From the NCBI GenBank assembly GCA_030323885.1, contig CM059194.1, positions 3,027,291-3,091,290 on the forward strand: a stretch of 64,000 nt of DNA, given 5' to 3'. Positions 55,751 through 64,000 of this stretch are shown here, one piece after another; position 1 is the stretch's first letter, and each line of letters opens with the position of its first letter. The notes below the pieces were generated by a model. It ran no database searches. It had not been told where the DNA came from and saw nothing but the letters and a program-made list of their open reading frames with translations. A program made the position numbers and the translations under genes. This DNA comes from Branchipolynoe longqiensis (taxonomy: Eukaryota > Annelida > Polychaeta > Phyllodocida > Polynoidae).

Positions 55751-56076
55751 ATATTTCATTTACGAGAAAAGCCAACCCTAAGCAGATGCGTCTTGAGAAC
55801 AGGTTAAAATTCTTCAAGAGCCGACACTTTCCTTACCTCCACTCGCCGTTAACCTTATCTGTGAATTGGGGCCTGCCACGTAGAAGGTACACTTGCCATC
55901 ACATGTCCCTGTCTTGAATCACATGCTATAGCGATTGTGCATTCTAGGTGCCAGACACCACTATACAGATAAGGTTAACGACTAGTGGAGGTAAGGAAAG
56001 TGTCAGCTCTTGAAGAATTTTAACCGGTTCTCAAGACTCATCTGCTTGGGGTTGCATTTTTTTGTAAATGAAATAT
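55751..56076. repeat. Foldback with 112-bp arms
   Basis: Left arm 55751-55862 and right arm 55965-56076 are inverted copies at roughly 90 percent identity by eye, with equal lengths. Landmarks: GTCTTGAGAACAGGTTAAAA / TTTTAACCGGTTCTCAAGAC; GACACTTTCCTTACCTCCAC / GTGGAGGTAAGGAAAGTGTC. The 102-bp spacer continues with weaker pairing. The 73-residue frame at 55696-55917 lies across the left arm and has no recognised domain. Confidence 0.9.
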
Positions 56077-56325
56077 TTGCATTACTTTAATCTTCTTAAT
56101 AGAGATGTTTGATTGATTGATTGATTGATTGGTGGTTTCTTTACGCCGTGTCGGCAACACAGGCCACATTCACGGCGATAATAGATATGTAAATATGTCA
56201 TATTATGGTTTTATTGAACAGCACCTTAGAATGGCTCCCACAATATGGGCACTCTATTGTACATCTGTCGCGGTTCAGGTCTTTTTACTTTTTTAATTTT
56301 GTTTGTTTTCTTTCATGCTTGTTAG
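56077..56325. other. Unassigned; GATT microsatellite
   Basis: (GATT)n at 56109-56131; otherwise nothing is recognised. Confidence 0.45.
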
Positions 56326-56426
56326 TTTTTGGGGAGTTTCCAGCCGCATTGGTACGCTGAAGGCTGCAAATCTGCAGCACTGTATGGGCACCTCTGAAAG
56401 CAGTCCCATGTGGTCGGGAGTTGGCT
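56326..56426 (+). repeat. Dispersed repeat Y, copy 2
   Basis: Same family as 3581-3681 (GGTACGCTGAAGGCTGCAAA, then TCTGCAGCACTGTATGGGC). Confidence 0.65.
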
Positions 56427-56860
56427 TGCTTCATATCACATTCATCTTCCATCAAATTCACAAATCACTTAATTTGATATGTAAGTAGTTCTAAGCGCCA
56501 TCTGGGCTGGATTGTAGGGCATCACTATGACTCAGGTTGCATAAGTGACTATGATGCTCTACAATTCCATGTATTGGCTTTCTTTTGCCCTCAATAAAAA
56601 TATATTTAAATAAATAAAAATTGAAGATATTATTATTATTATTATTATTACTGGTTACTGCTATCTCGAATGGTGCTGAGCAGTTGTGGAAATAAAATCT
56701 CCGCGGGTGATTTTATTTCCTAACAGAATCACTGAGAGGGGGGGATTAGAATTTTGAGGGGGCGATTCTATTTCGCGACACCGGCTGGTATGAATTTACA
56801 CCTAGACGTAGATTAAGTGTTCGGGATTAGCGCGGATTAGAGCCCCACGTGACCTTCGTT

Positions 56861-57360
56861 NNNNNNNNNNNNNNNNNNNNNNNNNNNNNNNNNNNNNNNN
56901 NNNNNNNNNNNNNNNNNNNNNNNNNNNNNNNNNNNNNNNNNNNNNNNNNNNNNNNNNNNNNNNNNNNNNNNNNNNNNNNNNNNNNNNNNNNNNNNNNNNN
57001 NNNNNNNNNNNNNNNNNNNNNNNNNNNNNNNNNNNNNNNNNNNNNNNNNNNNNNNNNNNNNNNNNNNNNNNNNNNNNNNNNNNNNNNNNNNNNNNNNNNN
57101 NNNNNNNNNNNNNNNNNNNNNNNNNNNNNNNNNNNNNNNNNNNNNNNNNNNNNNNNNNNNNNNNNNNNNNNNNNNNNNNNNNNNNNNNNNNNNNNNNNNN
57201 NNNNNNNNNNNNNNNNNNNNNNNNNNNNNNNNNNNNNNNNNNNNNNNNNNNNNNNNNNNNNNNNNNNNNNNNNNNNNNNNNNNNNNNNNNNNNNNNNNNN
57301 NNNNNNNNNNNNNNNNNNNNNNNNNNNNNNNNNNNNNNNNNNNNNNNNNNNNNNNNNNNN
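56861..57360. other. Assembly gap (Ns)
   Basis: 500 Ns, probably a nominal size. The right edge falls inside a SINE-A copy. Confidence 0.99.
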
Positions 57361-57520
57361 CAACCAGTCCTTGCCCTATCCTATTAATACCTAGCACCAG
57401 GCTAGGAAGCAGCAAATATCAATTTCATTAAGTCCTTGGTTTGACTCGACCAGGAAGCAAACTCCCGACATTCTACACATGAAACCAGCGCTCTTCCGAT
57501 TCAGCCAAGGCGCCTGGTTA
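57361..57520 (-). repeat. SINE-A 5' part cut by the gap
   Basis: CCAGTCCTTGCCCTATCCTA to the head (CGATTCAGCCAAGGCGCC) in reverse. The 3' half lies in the gap. It is followed at 57521-57760 by unassigned A-rich sequence. Confidence 0.8.
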
Positions 57521-57769
57521 AACAAACAACACAAAAAAACCCAATAAAAACCAATAGCCGATTTCTACTTATTGCTAAACAAATAAACAAAAAAAACCCA
57601 CAAAAAACAGGGAATAATAAATACTGAATGATCTCTCTATTAGGATATCATTTTTATTCATTTTTTATTTTATTGCACTGAACCTTTAAGAGAAAAAAAG
57701 TAGGCCCTACCAATGATACATAGAAGAACAGTGCCACCATGCTAAGAATGTTTAGAGGAATCAATATAG

Positions 57770-58000
57770 TGTAATAATCTGCACTAACCTCTCAGCTAAT
57801 GAGACATATATAAAGGTGGACATTGGTAAGATGACTGCATCAGGGATCCTGGTGTGTGTAATGGATAGGATGCTAGCCCCAGAATAGCAAGAACTGCAGC
57901 TTCGAAGTCTGCTCCAGGTGCAATTTTTCAGATTGTTTTCACGCCACCAACAATATTTACCCATCTAAAACTAGGTGAAATCCACACTCACAATGTGCTC
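57770..58000 (+). repeat. SINE-B copy 3
   Basis: GTAATAATCTGCACTAACC leader, then CAGGGATCCTGGTGTGTGTA and a decayed B box (CTTCGAAGTCTGCTCC). Confidence 0.6.
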
Positions 58001-58237
58001 TGGTAGTAGTGGCAGGAATACTTGTTCTGGATAGCAGATCAATCAATGTGTCGCATGCCCTGTTGAAAAACCCCACCATCTGACGGCCATGACAGAAACT
58101 AATTTAGCACGTACAGTGTGCAACATGCTCAGTGAAACCAGTCTTATAGGAGATTGCCACCGCCAACCTGCCCTCTAATGGAAGTAGCCAGAACTAATGT
58201 GGTGGGTGGGAACTCACTGGATATGCTCTGTGAGGCA

Positions 58238-58652
58238 GAGGCGGAGGCGGAGGTGGAGGCGGAGGCGGCGGCGGAGGCGGCGGTGGAGGCGGAGGCGGAG
58301 GCGGGGGCAGAGGCGGAGGCGGAGGTGGAGGACGGAGGCGGAGGCGGAGGCGGAGGCGGAGGCGAAGGCGGGGGCGGATGCGGAGGCGGAGGCGGAGGTG
58401 GAGGCGGAGGCGGAGGCGGGGGCGAGGCGAGGCGAGCGGAGGCGGAGGCGGAGGCGGAGGTGGAGGTGGAGGCAGAGGCGGAGGCGGGGGCGGAGGCGGA
58501 GGCAGAGGCGGAGGCGGAGGCAGATGACGGAGGCGGAGGCGGAGGCGGAGGCGGAGGCGGGGGCGGATGCGGAGGTGGAGGTGGAGGCGGAGGCGGAGGC
58601 GGAGGCGGAGGAGGAGGCAGAGGCAGAGGCAGAGGCAGAGGCAGAGGCAGCG
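58238..58652. repeat. GGCGGA hexamer tract
   Basis: About 415 bp of GGAGGC/GGCGGA with GGTGGA and GGCAGA variants. Ala/Glu, Gly and Arg frames on one strand and Leu/Arg/Pro frames on the other are artefacts. It has high G-quadruplex potential. Confidence 0.93.
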
Positions 58653-58804
58653 ACGTGGCTTCTGGATGAATGTGTATTGAAATACCAAGTCCATAAATCT
58701 GGGGATGACTATACTATATACCACTTGGACAGGGTGTGGGTAATGTCTTTACTCCTACTCAGTTCCACAGTGTCCTGTGGTGAGGTACTCCAGAATTGAG
58801 TTAT

Positions 58805-59115
58805 AACTTAATGACCTTCAACAGTGAAAGGCCACTTGCACAAGGAAGCGTGGGTAGTTTGCTTGCATCAGGGAGCCTAGATAGCATAATGGTTAAGAGA
58901 CTAGCCTCTGAATGATATAAATATGTGCTTGAATCTCACTGTAGGTACAATGGTTCCCATTTTGCAAAAAAAAACAAAAAAACACCCCCAATGACATTGG
59001 TTCCATGACCAGGATACTTCACTGGCTATGTGGTGCATAGTGCCGAGCCACCCCTGTGGATGTAGGTCTACTGCAAGTGAACTAGCTAGATATGTATAAG
59101 GGTGGGTTTGTTTTC
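58805..59115 (+). repeat. SINE-B copy 4
   Basis: CATCAGGGAGCCTAGATAGC, ATAATGGTTAAGAGACTAGC and GCTTGAATCTCACTGTAGG form the tRNA-like head; a body ending near GGATGTAGGTCTAC follows. Confidence 0.6.
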
Positions 59116-59569
59116 CTTTTTTGCATGTGTGTGATGGTTTATTTACCCTGTCCATAACGAGTGTGTCGCATAGTGGCTTGTTTTCATCACTGAACAGCAA
59201 TAATCTCAATTTGGTAGTAGCCTTGTCATCTTAAGTGTTAGTAGTTAGGTTAGTTAGTTCATTTTGTTGGTAGCACATTTGCAACATGTTGGTATGAGGT
59301 CATTTGACATTGTTTTAGGAGTTAGGTCTTGAATTATGTTTGCGAATGCACACATACTAGATCAGACGATCTTGCAGCCTTTGTTCTAAGAAAATTGCAT
59401 CTAGACCTTTTATTGTAGTTTTTAGGTCGGTAATATTCATAGTCCATGGAGTTTGACCTAACATTTTAGGGAATCATACACTATTTCCTTTTAGGCCCCA
59501 CAGCCATGCCTACTGATAAAGTTTGAGACTTAAATTTCCAGATGGACGAGTATAATTGATAAATGCACT
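59116..59569. other. Unassigned sequence
   Basis: Nothing is recognised here. Confidence 0.45.
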
Positions 59570-59800
59570 GCCCTCCCTAGGTGAAATACCACTGGCACAG
59601 GTACGCTGGTTTATATCGATTGCATAAGGGACCCTAGCGCCATGGTTAAGACACTATCTCTGAAATGGCATACTTCTGTGTTCGAGTACAACTCTCGGTG
59701 AAATGTTGCAATGTTGTTTCAGACATAGGATGAAATCTGTTTTTATTAAGTAAATATGCAGATACGGTGAACAGTAGGAACATTTTGTGTTGGGATTGTA
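59570..59800 (+). repeat. SINE-B copy 5
   Basis: GCATAAGGGACCCTAGCGCC, ATGGTTAAGACACTATCTCT and TGTTCGAGTACAACTCTCGG outline a diverged tRNA-like head. Confidence 0.55.
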
Positions 59801-60016
59801 GCCATGACCCATAATGTTCCAATGCGTAACGATCAAATATTAATAATTTACAAAAGCGGAGACCGAGAAGTATGTAATGGGTGTTTATTTTCAGAAGGGC
59901 TCATGTCATCATCATCATCATGCTGTCGGTCGCGATGCGACAAAGACTGCTTTCATTACTTGACTGCCGCTCTCCATTTAGCTCTCTGCCGTGAGAGTTG
60001 CGTCTATGAGTCGGTC

Positions 60017-62362
60017 TTAATGTCTCTCAGCTTCAGGTTTCTCTTGATGGTATCTTTGAACCGGAGATGGGGGCGCCCTCTCTTTCTGTAGCCAGAAGAC
60101 AGAATAGAGGATCTGCTTTGGTAGCCTGTCTGATGACATCCTCATGAGGTGTCCAGTCCACCAGAGATTCTTTTTGATCAGAAGATCTTCCATAGAGGGC
60201 AGCCCCATCCTTTCGAGTATTTCCTTATTCGTCACTTTGTCCTTCCAGGTTAGCCTCATGATTGAACGCAGATGTCGCATCATGAAGGCATGCAGCTTTT
60301 TCACCTGCTGTCTGTACACTGTCCAGGCCTCGGCTCCGTATAGTAGGGTGGATAGCACGATTGCGCGGTAGATCTTACCTTTGACCCGAATGGACACATG
60401 GTGGTTGTTCCAGAGTCTCTGGTGTAGTCGGCCGAAAGATGCGCTAGCCTTGGCCATCCTCCTCTGTATCTCAGCATCAATGCGTCCATCACTTGATATA
60501 GTGCTTCCGAGATAGGTGAATTCCGGAACAGAGTTCAGCTTGTTTCCGTCAACCATGATCTCCTCCTCTCGGGTTCTTGTAGAGTTGGGTTGGTACAGCA
60601 CCTCTGTCTTCTTGATGTTAATTTTCAGGCCAAACTTCTTTGATGCATCGGAGAAAGCGTCCACTATTTTCTGGGTCTCTTCAGCAGAGTGGGCAACCAG
60701 TGCACTGTCATCTGCGAATAGTAGCTCTCTCACCAGTATCTGAGTAGTCTTGGTCTTCGCTCTGAAGTGTGCGACATTGAATAGGTCAGCGCTCTGTCTG
60801 GACTGTATATAGATGCCATCCCCCATGTCTCGGAAAGCCTCGTCTAGCATTGCTGATAGGAAGATGGAGAAGAGCGTGGGGGCCAGTACACAACCTTGCT
60901 TGACCCCATTGGTAACCCCGAACGATTCCGAGACTTCCCCTCCAGCACTAACGTTTGCCATCATTCCTGTATGTAGAGCCTCGATCATAGTTGTGAACTT
61001 CTCTGGGCATCCATACTTCCTCAGTAGCTGCCATAGCCCGGTCCTCCCGACTGTATCAAATGCCTTAGTGAAATCGACAAATACCATGTACAGTGGTCGG
61101 TCCTGCTCAATGCACTTTTCTTGTAGCTGTCGGAGACAAAATATCATATCCACAGTGCTCCGGTTACCTCTGAAGCCACACTGTGACTCCGGAACTACAC
61201 CAGGTGTTATGTGAATAGATAGTCTGTTGAGTAGGATCCTGGCGAAGATCTTCCCTGCTATGGAAAGAAGAGAGATTCCTCTATAGTTCCCACAGTCTGT
61301 TCGATCACCTTTCTTGTAGATGGTTACAATGCTGGCATCCTTCCATGCTTGGGGTACAGAACCCTCCTCCCAGGCATTGGTGATTAGTTGGTGCAGTCTT
61401 TTGAGCAGATTGTCTCCTCCATGCTTCCATACCTCGGCAGGAATTCCATCACCCCCAGGTGCTTTGCCATCTTTCAGGCTGGCGATTGCTCTAGCCATCT
61501 CATCCATGGTTGGAATCTCATCGAGGCATGTTTTGGTAATGCGCTGCTGGATGTTGTTCAGAGCTTCGTGATCTATGTCACCAGGGACGTTGAGTAGCTT
61601 CTGGAAGTGTTCGCTCCATCTTGCCACAACTCTCTTGCTGTCGGAAAAGGTCTCCGTTCCATCTGTTGATTTCAGGTGAACAGCTCCCTTCTTCACGGGT
61701 CCCCACACTTCCTTCAGTCCGCTGTAGAAGCCCTTCATGTTGTTTCTGTCTGCAGCTCTCTGCAGCTCCTCTGCCTTCATTTCCCACCAGTCTGACTTCA
61801 ATGCACGGGTGCATTTTTGTAGCAATCTGCAGGCATCTTTGTATGCTGCAGTGGTGGATCTAGTGTTCCTGGTCTGCAACACTCTCTGGTGGGCTTGGTC
61901 TCTTCTGCTCATAAGATTCTGTAGCTCCTGATTGTTGGGGTCGAACCAGTCCTGATGTTTTCTGTCTGGCTTGCCGAGATAAGTTTTAGCTGTGTTGTAT
62001 ACAACCTGCTGCAACGCTGCCCATTCCTCATCTGGTGTTGGGCTTTCCTTCTCCTCCCATTGTGCGAGAGCGCTGTCCATCTCCCGCTTGAAGCTCTCCC
62101 TGTGACTGATGGTACTTAATTTTGCTGTGTTGAGCTTTGTCGGTTTATTTGTCCCTTGCCTGTTGTGTTTTTCTCGTATTCTGAATGCCACTTTTGACCT
62201 TAGCATCTGGTGATCGGTCCAGCAGTTAGCTCCACGCATGGCTCGAGTACTGTGGATGTCCATCTTATCCCGGCACCTTGGGATGATGAAGTCGATCATA
62301 TGCCAGTGCCTGGAACGAGGATGCATCCAAGTGGTCTTGCGTTCATCCTTCTGCTTGAACAT
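60017..62362 (-). CDS. LINE reverse transcriptase ORF (781 aa)
   Basis: This encodes the RNA-dependent DNA polymerase that copies the element at a nicked chromosomal target. Residues 1-60 are the tail of the endonuclease (HWHMIDFI and the TDHQM motif with the DH pair). Residues 60-290 are a linker. The RT core follows: GKAPGGDGIPAE (299-310), GNYRGISLLSIAGKIFARIL (358-377), palm motif A VDFTKAFDTV (429-438), motif B NGVKQGCVLAPTLFSIFLSA (485-504), and motif C LLFADDSAL (547-555) with the catalytic aspartates. ILLYGAEAW-type and LRSIMRLTWKDKV segments (thumb) lie at 669-710. The initial Met is not a natural start: it is where the frame reopens after the upstream deletion. The last 25 or so residues are out of frame compared with the tail copy at 8391. 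RTE-like assignment is from the 3' tail and motif style. As a gene it is broken, but the RT core is intact. Confidence 0.9.
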   Translation of the reverse strand: MFKQKDERKTTWMHPRSRHWHMIDFIIPRCRDKMDIHSTRAMRGANCWTDHQMLRSKVAFRIREKHNRQGTNKPTKLNTAKLSTISHRESFKREMDSALAQWEEKESPTPDEEWAALQQVVYNTAKTYLGKPDRKHQDWFDPNNQELQNLMSRRDQAHQRVLQTRNTRSTTAAYKDACRLLQKCTRALKSDWWEMKAEELQRAADRNNMKGFYSGLKEVWGPVKKGAVHLKSTDGTETFSDSKRVVARWSEHFQKLLNVPGDIDHEALNNIQQRITKTCLDEIPTMDEMARAIASLKDGKAPGGDGIPAEVWKHGGDNLLKRLHQLITNAWEEGSVPQAWKDASIVTIYKKGDRTDCGNYRGISLLSIAGKIFARILLNRLSIHITPGVVPESQCGFRGNRSTVDMIFCLRQLQEKCIEQDRPLYMVFVDFTKAFDTVGRTGLWQLLRKYGCPEKFTTMIEALHTGMMANVSAGGEVSESFGVTNGVKQGCVLAPTLFSIFLSAMLDEAFRDMGDGIYIQSRQSADLFNVAHFRAKTKTTQILVRELLFADDSALVAHSAEETQKIVDAFSDASKKFGLKINIKKTEVLYQPNSTRTREEEIMVDGNKLNSVPEFTYLGSTISSDGRIDAEIQRRMAKASASFGRLHQRLWNNHHVSIRVKGKIYRAIVLSTLLYGAEAWTVYRQQVKKLHAFMMRHLRSIMRLTWKDKVTNKEILERMGLPSMEDLLIKKNLWWTGHLMRMSSDRLPKQILYSVFWLQKERAPPSPVQRYHQEKPEAERH

Positions 62363-62850
62363 GGTGGCCGTGGCATTTCTGTCAGCTTTGTGACGATGTC
62401 CTTTTTGATAGCAAAGCCCACTCCTGCCTCCCTTCTCTCTCCTTCGGGTTTGCCACTCCAGAAGAAAGAGTATTCCAGGTCATTGAGACTACCAGACTCT
62501 GAGAACCTTGTTTCGCATAGGGCGGCAATGTCGATGTTGTATTTTGCCAGTTCCATTGCTACTAGTGCCGTACGTCTTTCTGGTCGGTCAGCTGCTTCTC
62601 GGTCGAGAAGAGTCCTGACGTTCCATTGGGCAATTGTCAGTAGTTGTGTTGTGTTGCGTTGTGTTCCTCCTAGCTGATTTTCCGCTGTCGACGGAAGATG
62701 AGCTCGAGCAGCGCGGTCCTTGGTAACCCGGGCGACGACCGAGCCGGTATGGTGTTTTGTGCGGTTGTACATTTCATGAAAGCTGCCTGCAAAAGTGTTG
62801 AAGTGCTGCTGGCTTTTGCAAGTTACCAGCGGCACTCTCTCGGGGACCAA
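62363..62850 (-). pseudogene. LINE endonuclease, N-terminal part, truncated by internal deletion
   Basis: The minus frame ending at 62296 reads AQWNVRTLLD, then DIAALCETRFSESGSL and EAGVGFAIKKDI. These are the N and E catalytic-site motifs of an APE-type endonuclease. At KLTEMPR the sequence jumps to what should be the late part of the domain, which continues in another frame as the 781-residue ORF. The central segment with the GDFN motif and the tyrosine-containing strand is therefore missing (about 90-100 residues, judged from the usual domain size). The residues after KLTEMPR in this frame are out-of-frame readthrough. The upstream Met at 62850 is not certain to be the true start. Confidence 0.85.
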
Positions 62851-63050
62851 ATAGAGGTTTCACACCGGCAAGAACATGTCAAGACAGGCGCAAAACTATT
62901 TATCCCTGCAGTGGCTGGTCGGGAGATGTTGGGAGTTCCATACATCAACCGCCCTTAATGCTGCCACAGTGACATGGTTTTCTGTTTAGGGTTTGCTCCC
63001 TTAGCCTTCGGTTCTGTCAAGGACCTGTACCACAAGGCAGTGGCTCATGT

Positions 63051-63250
63051 ACAGTAGCGATAACCGTGAATCAGAAATCAGCGAATCCTTCTCCCTGGAC
63101 AATCAGCTCGATGGTTAAATGTGCGGGACTCGAACCCTCAACCCTTGCGATGAGTCTTTGCTTATAGGTGTGGGTGGGTGGGTGAAGAAATGCGTGGAGG
63201 GTGCTTGGATGGAGGTGTCTGCGGCAGTTATGGTCAGATTTTCGAATCGT
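63051..63250. other. Unassigned sequence
   Basis: Nothing is recognised here. Confidence 0.4.
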
Positions 63251-63455
63251 GAGTCTCGTCGTGGTGGTTGGCGGTGGCGGGCCGATGGCGCCCCCTGGGT
63301 TTTAGCGGGGGAAGCTTGTATTGGGCTTGCAGTATGGTCATCTTTCTCCAGGGGGGTGCCACCACCACAGGCTGAACCGCAGGCGGATTCGAACCCGTGT
63401 CTTGTGCTAGTTCAGATATCATTGAGTTCAGAGTGTTCCGTCTCCGCCATAAATT
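63250..63455 (-). repeat. SINE-C, tRNA-derived
   Basis: In reverse, A-box-like TGGCGGAGACGG (about 63440-63451) and a perfect B box GGTTCGAATCC (about 63388-63398) lie in a tRNA-like head, followed by a body reading CAGCCTGTGGTGGTGGCACC and CCCAGGGGGCGCC. No acceptor-stem pairing is visible, so this is not a tRNA gene. It differs from SINE-A and SINE-B. Confidence 0.5.
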
Positions 63456-64000
63456 ACTGATGTTAGAGTAAAATCCACAATTTAAGCCACACAATTTGTC
63501 TGGCGATGAACATGTCGTGGTCTCATCATAGCTTTGTCTAATATGTGATTATTTCCCCAAAGACCAGTTTGTTGATTATCTGTATATCAGCTCAAGGGGC
63601 TTAATACATCAACATACATATTATTTCCTTATAAGGGCAGTGGGAAGACAACCATTAATGGTTACACTGATCCTACAATTCCAACTATTGACAACAGCTT
63701 AATTTATGTTTGTGTACTGTGTAGGGACATTGTGAATACAATATAGCTATGACTATTGTGGTAGGCCCATTATCCACCATTCCACGGTCTTTCACTTCTT
63801 GTCACACACACATGGAAGAACGCCAACATTCAGAGACAGTACACTTCAACTGGTTTATTGCTAAACCTATCCGCTATCTGCAGCGCCAACAGTCCAGTGA
63901 CCCGCTCCCTAAATTGCTAGGTCCCACATCACCTCTATAGGTGGTGTGGGGGGTGCTAGCCACATACAGTATAGGGCAGCCCAGTTAGGGCCCTGCCCGG
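63456..64000. other. Unassigned sequence at window end
   Basis: A 63-residue frame at 63749-63940 has no recognisable domain. Nothing else is seen. Confidence 0.4.

Larger units (their letters stand above)
59907..63041 (-). mobile_element. RTE-like LINE, near full length, inactivated
   Basis: A non-LTR retrotransposon of about 3.1 kb. GGCTCATGT flanks both sides (59898-59906 and 63042-63050), which I read as a 9-bp target-site duplication. The 3' end is a short (ATG)n tail (CATCATCATCATCATG on the plus strand), as in RTE-type elements. The 5' region up to 63041 is noncoding leader. The order is endonuclease then reverse transcriptase. Three lesions disable it: an internal deletion in the endonuclease at about 62371, a frameshift near 60100, and a stop at 60004-60006. 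The tail copy at 8391-8533 derives from the same family. Confidence 0.88.

Noticed and set aside
58154..58799. Ala/Glu, Arg and Gly-rich frames on both strands
   Set aside because: Read-through of a GGCGGA hexamer tract.
60144..62677. Plus-strand frames over the LINE (for example 60813-61214, 62210-62677)
   Set aside because: Shadows of the minus-strand reverse transcriptase and endonuclease coding sequence.
63360..63455. tRNA gene on the minus strand
   Set aside because: Perfect B box and good A box, but no seven-base acceptor pairing. Called SINE-C instead.

Overview
The window looks like non-genic, repeat-saturated DNA from a draft assembly of an animal genome. Two runs of N are assembly gaps (23302-23800 and 56861-57360). 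I see no convincing host protein-coding gene, rRNA or functional tRNA. The best taxonomic guess is a marine mollusc, probably a gastropod. This rests on many tRNA-derived SINEs, an RTE-like LINE, and a decayed copy (about 44580-44930) of a SINE type I remember as widespread in molluscs; it is inference, not a database result.

Layout. 0-3.3 kb: a SINE, a 42-bp satellite that splits a small TTAA-flanked transposon (MITE-1), a MITE-1 nested in another MITE-1, and a TG-rich 10-bp array. 3.4-7.5 kb: SINE and LINE remnants, CT-rich and GCGAGTGC arrays, and a 70-bp array. 8.2-10.4 kb: a 33-bp satellite carrying a LINE tail. 10.4-14.3 kb: SINEs, a GTGA array, a 10-bp CT array and a G-rich array. 14.56-17.1 kb: a TA-flanked mariner/pogo-like MITE invaded by a large 'CACAC-ended' element (E1) that itself contains TG microsatellites. 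17.2-22.9 kb: a cluster of SINEs, more MITE-1 and a 17-bp array. 23.0-31.45 kb: four successive satellites (55, 58, 13 and 11 bp) that share a CTGGTAC-type core, broken by a 1.7-kb island. 31.7-33.7 kb: 45-bp, 154-bp and 75-bp tandem repeats and a G-rich tract. 34.1-34.8 kb: element E2. 35.7-37.8 kb: a 244-bp direct duplication, a hairpin and a TTC tract. 38.5-44.9 kb: SINEs, nested MITEs, A-rich microsatellites, a 21-bp array, the small element E5 and a LINE fragment. 45.5-50 kb: SINE-B copies, a TACCAG minisatellite and a hAT-like MITE with target-site duplications. 50.2-52.8 kb: a CCA/CCT tract followed by elements E3 and E4, 46 bp apart. 53-59.8 kb: dispersed repeats, a 112-bp-arm foldback, a GGCGGA tract and SINE-B copies. 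59.9-63.04 kb: a nearly complete but broken RTE-like LINE on the minus strand.

How it works together: the only enzyme-coding sequence is the LINE reverse transcriptase, and it is disabled by an internal endonuclease deletion, a C-terminal frameshift and a stop. SINEs and MITEs have no proteins of their own and depend on enzymes encoded elsewhere. The most interesting signal is a set of five elements (E1-E5) with related GCCC-GT-ACAC termini at TTAA-like sites. In the four larger ones the interior is saturated with a short motif that also lies just inside that element's own ends.
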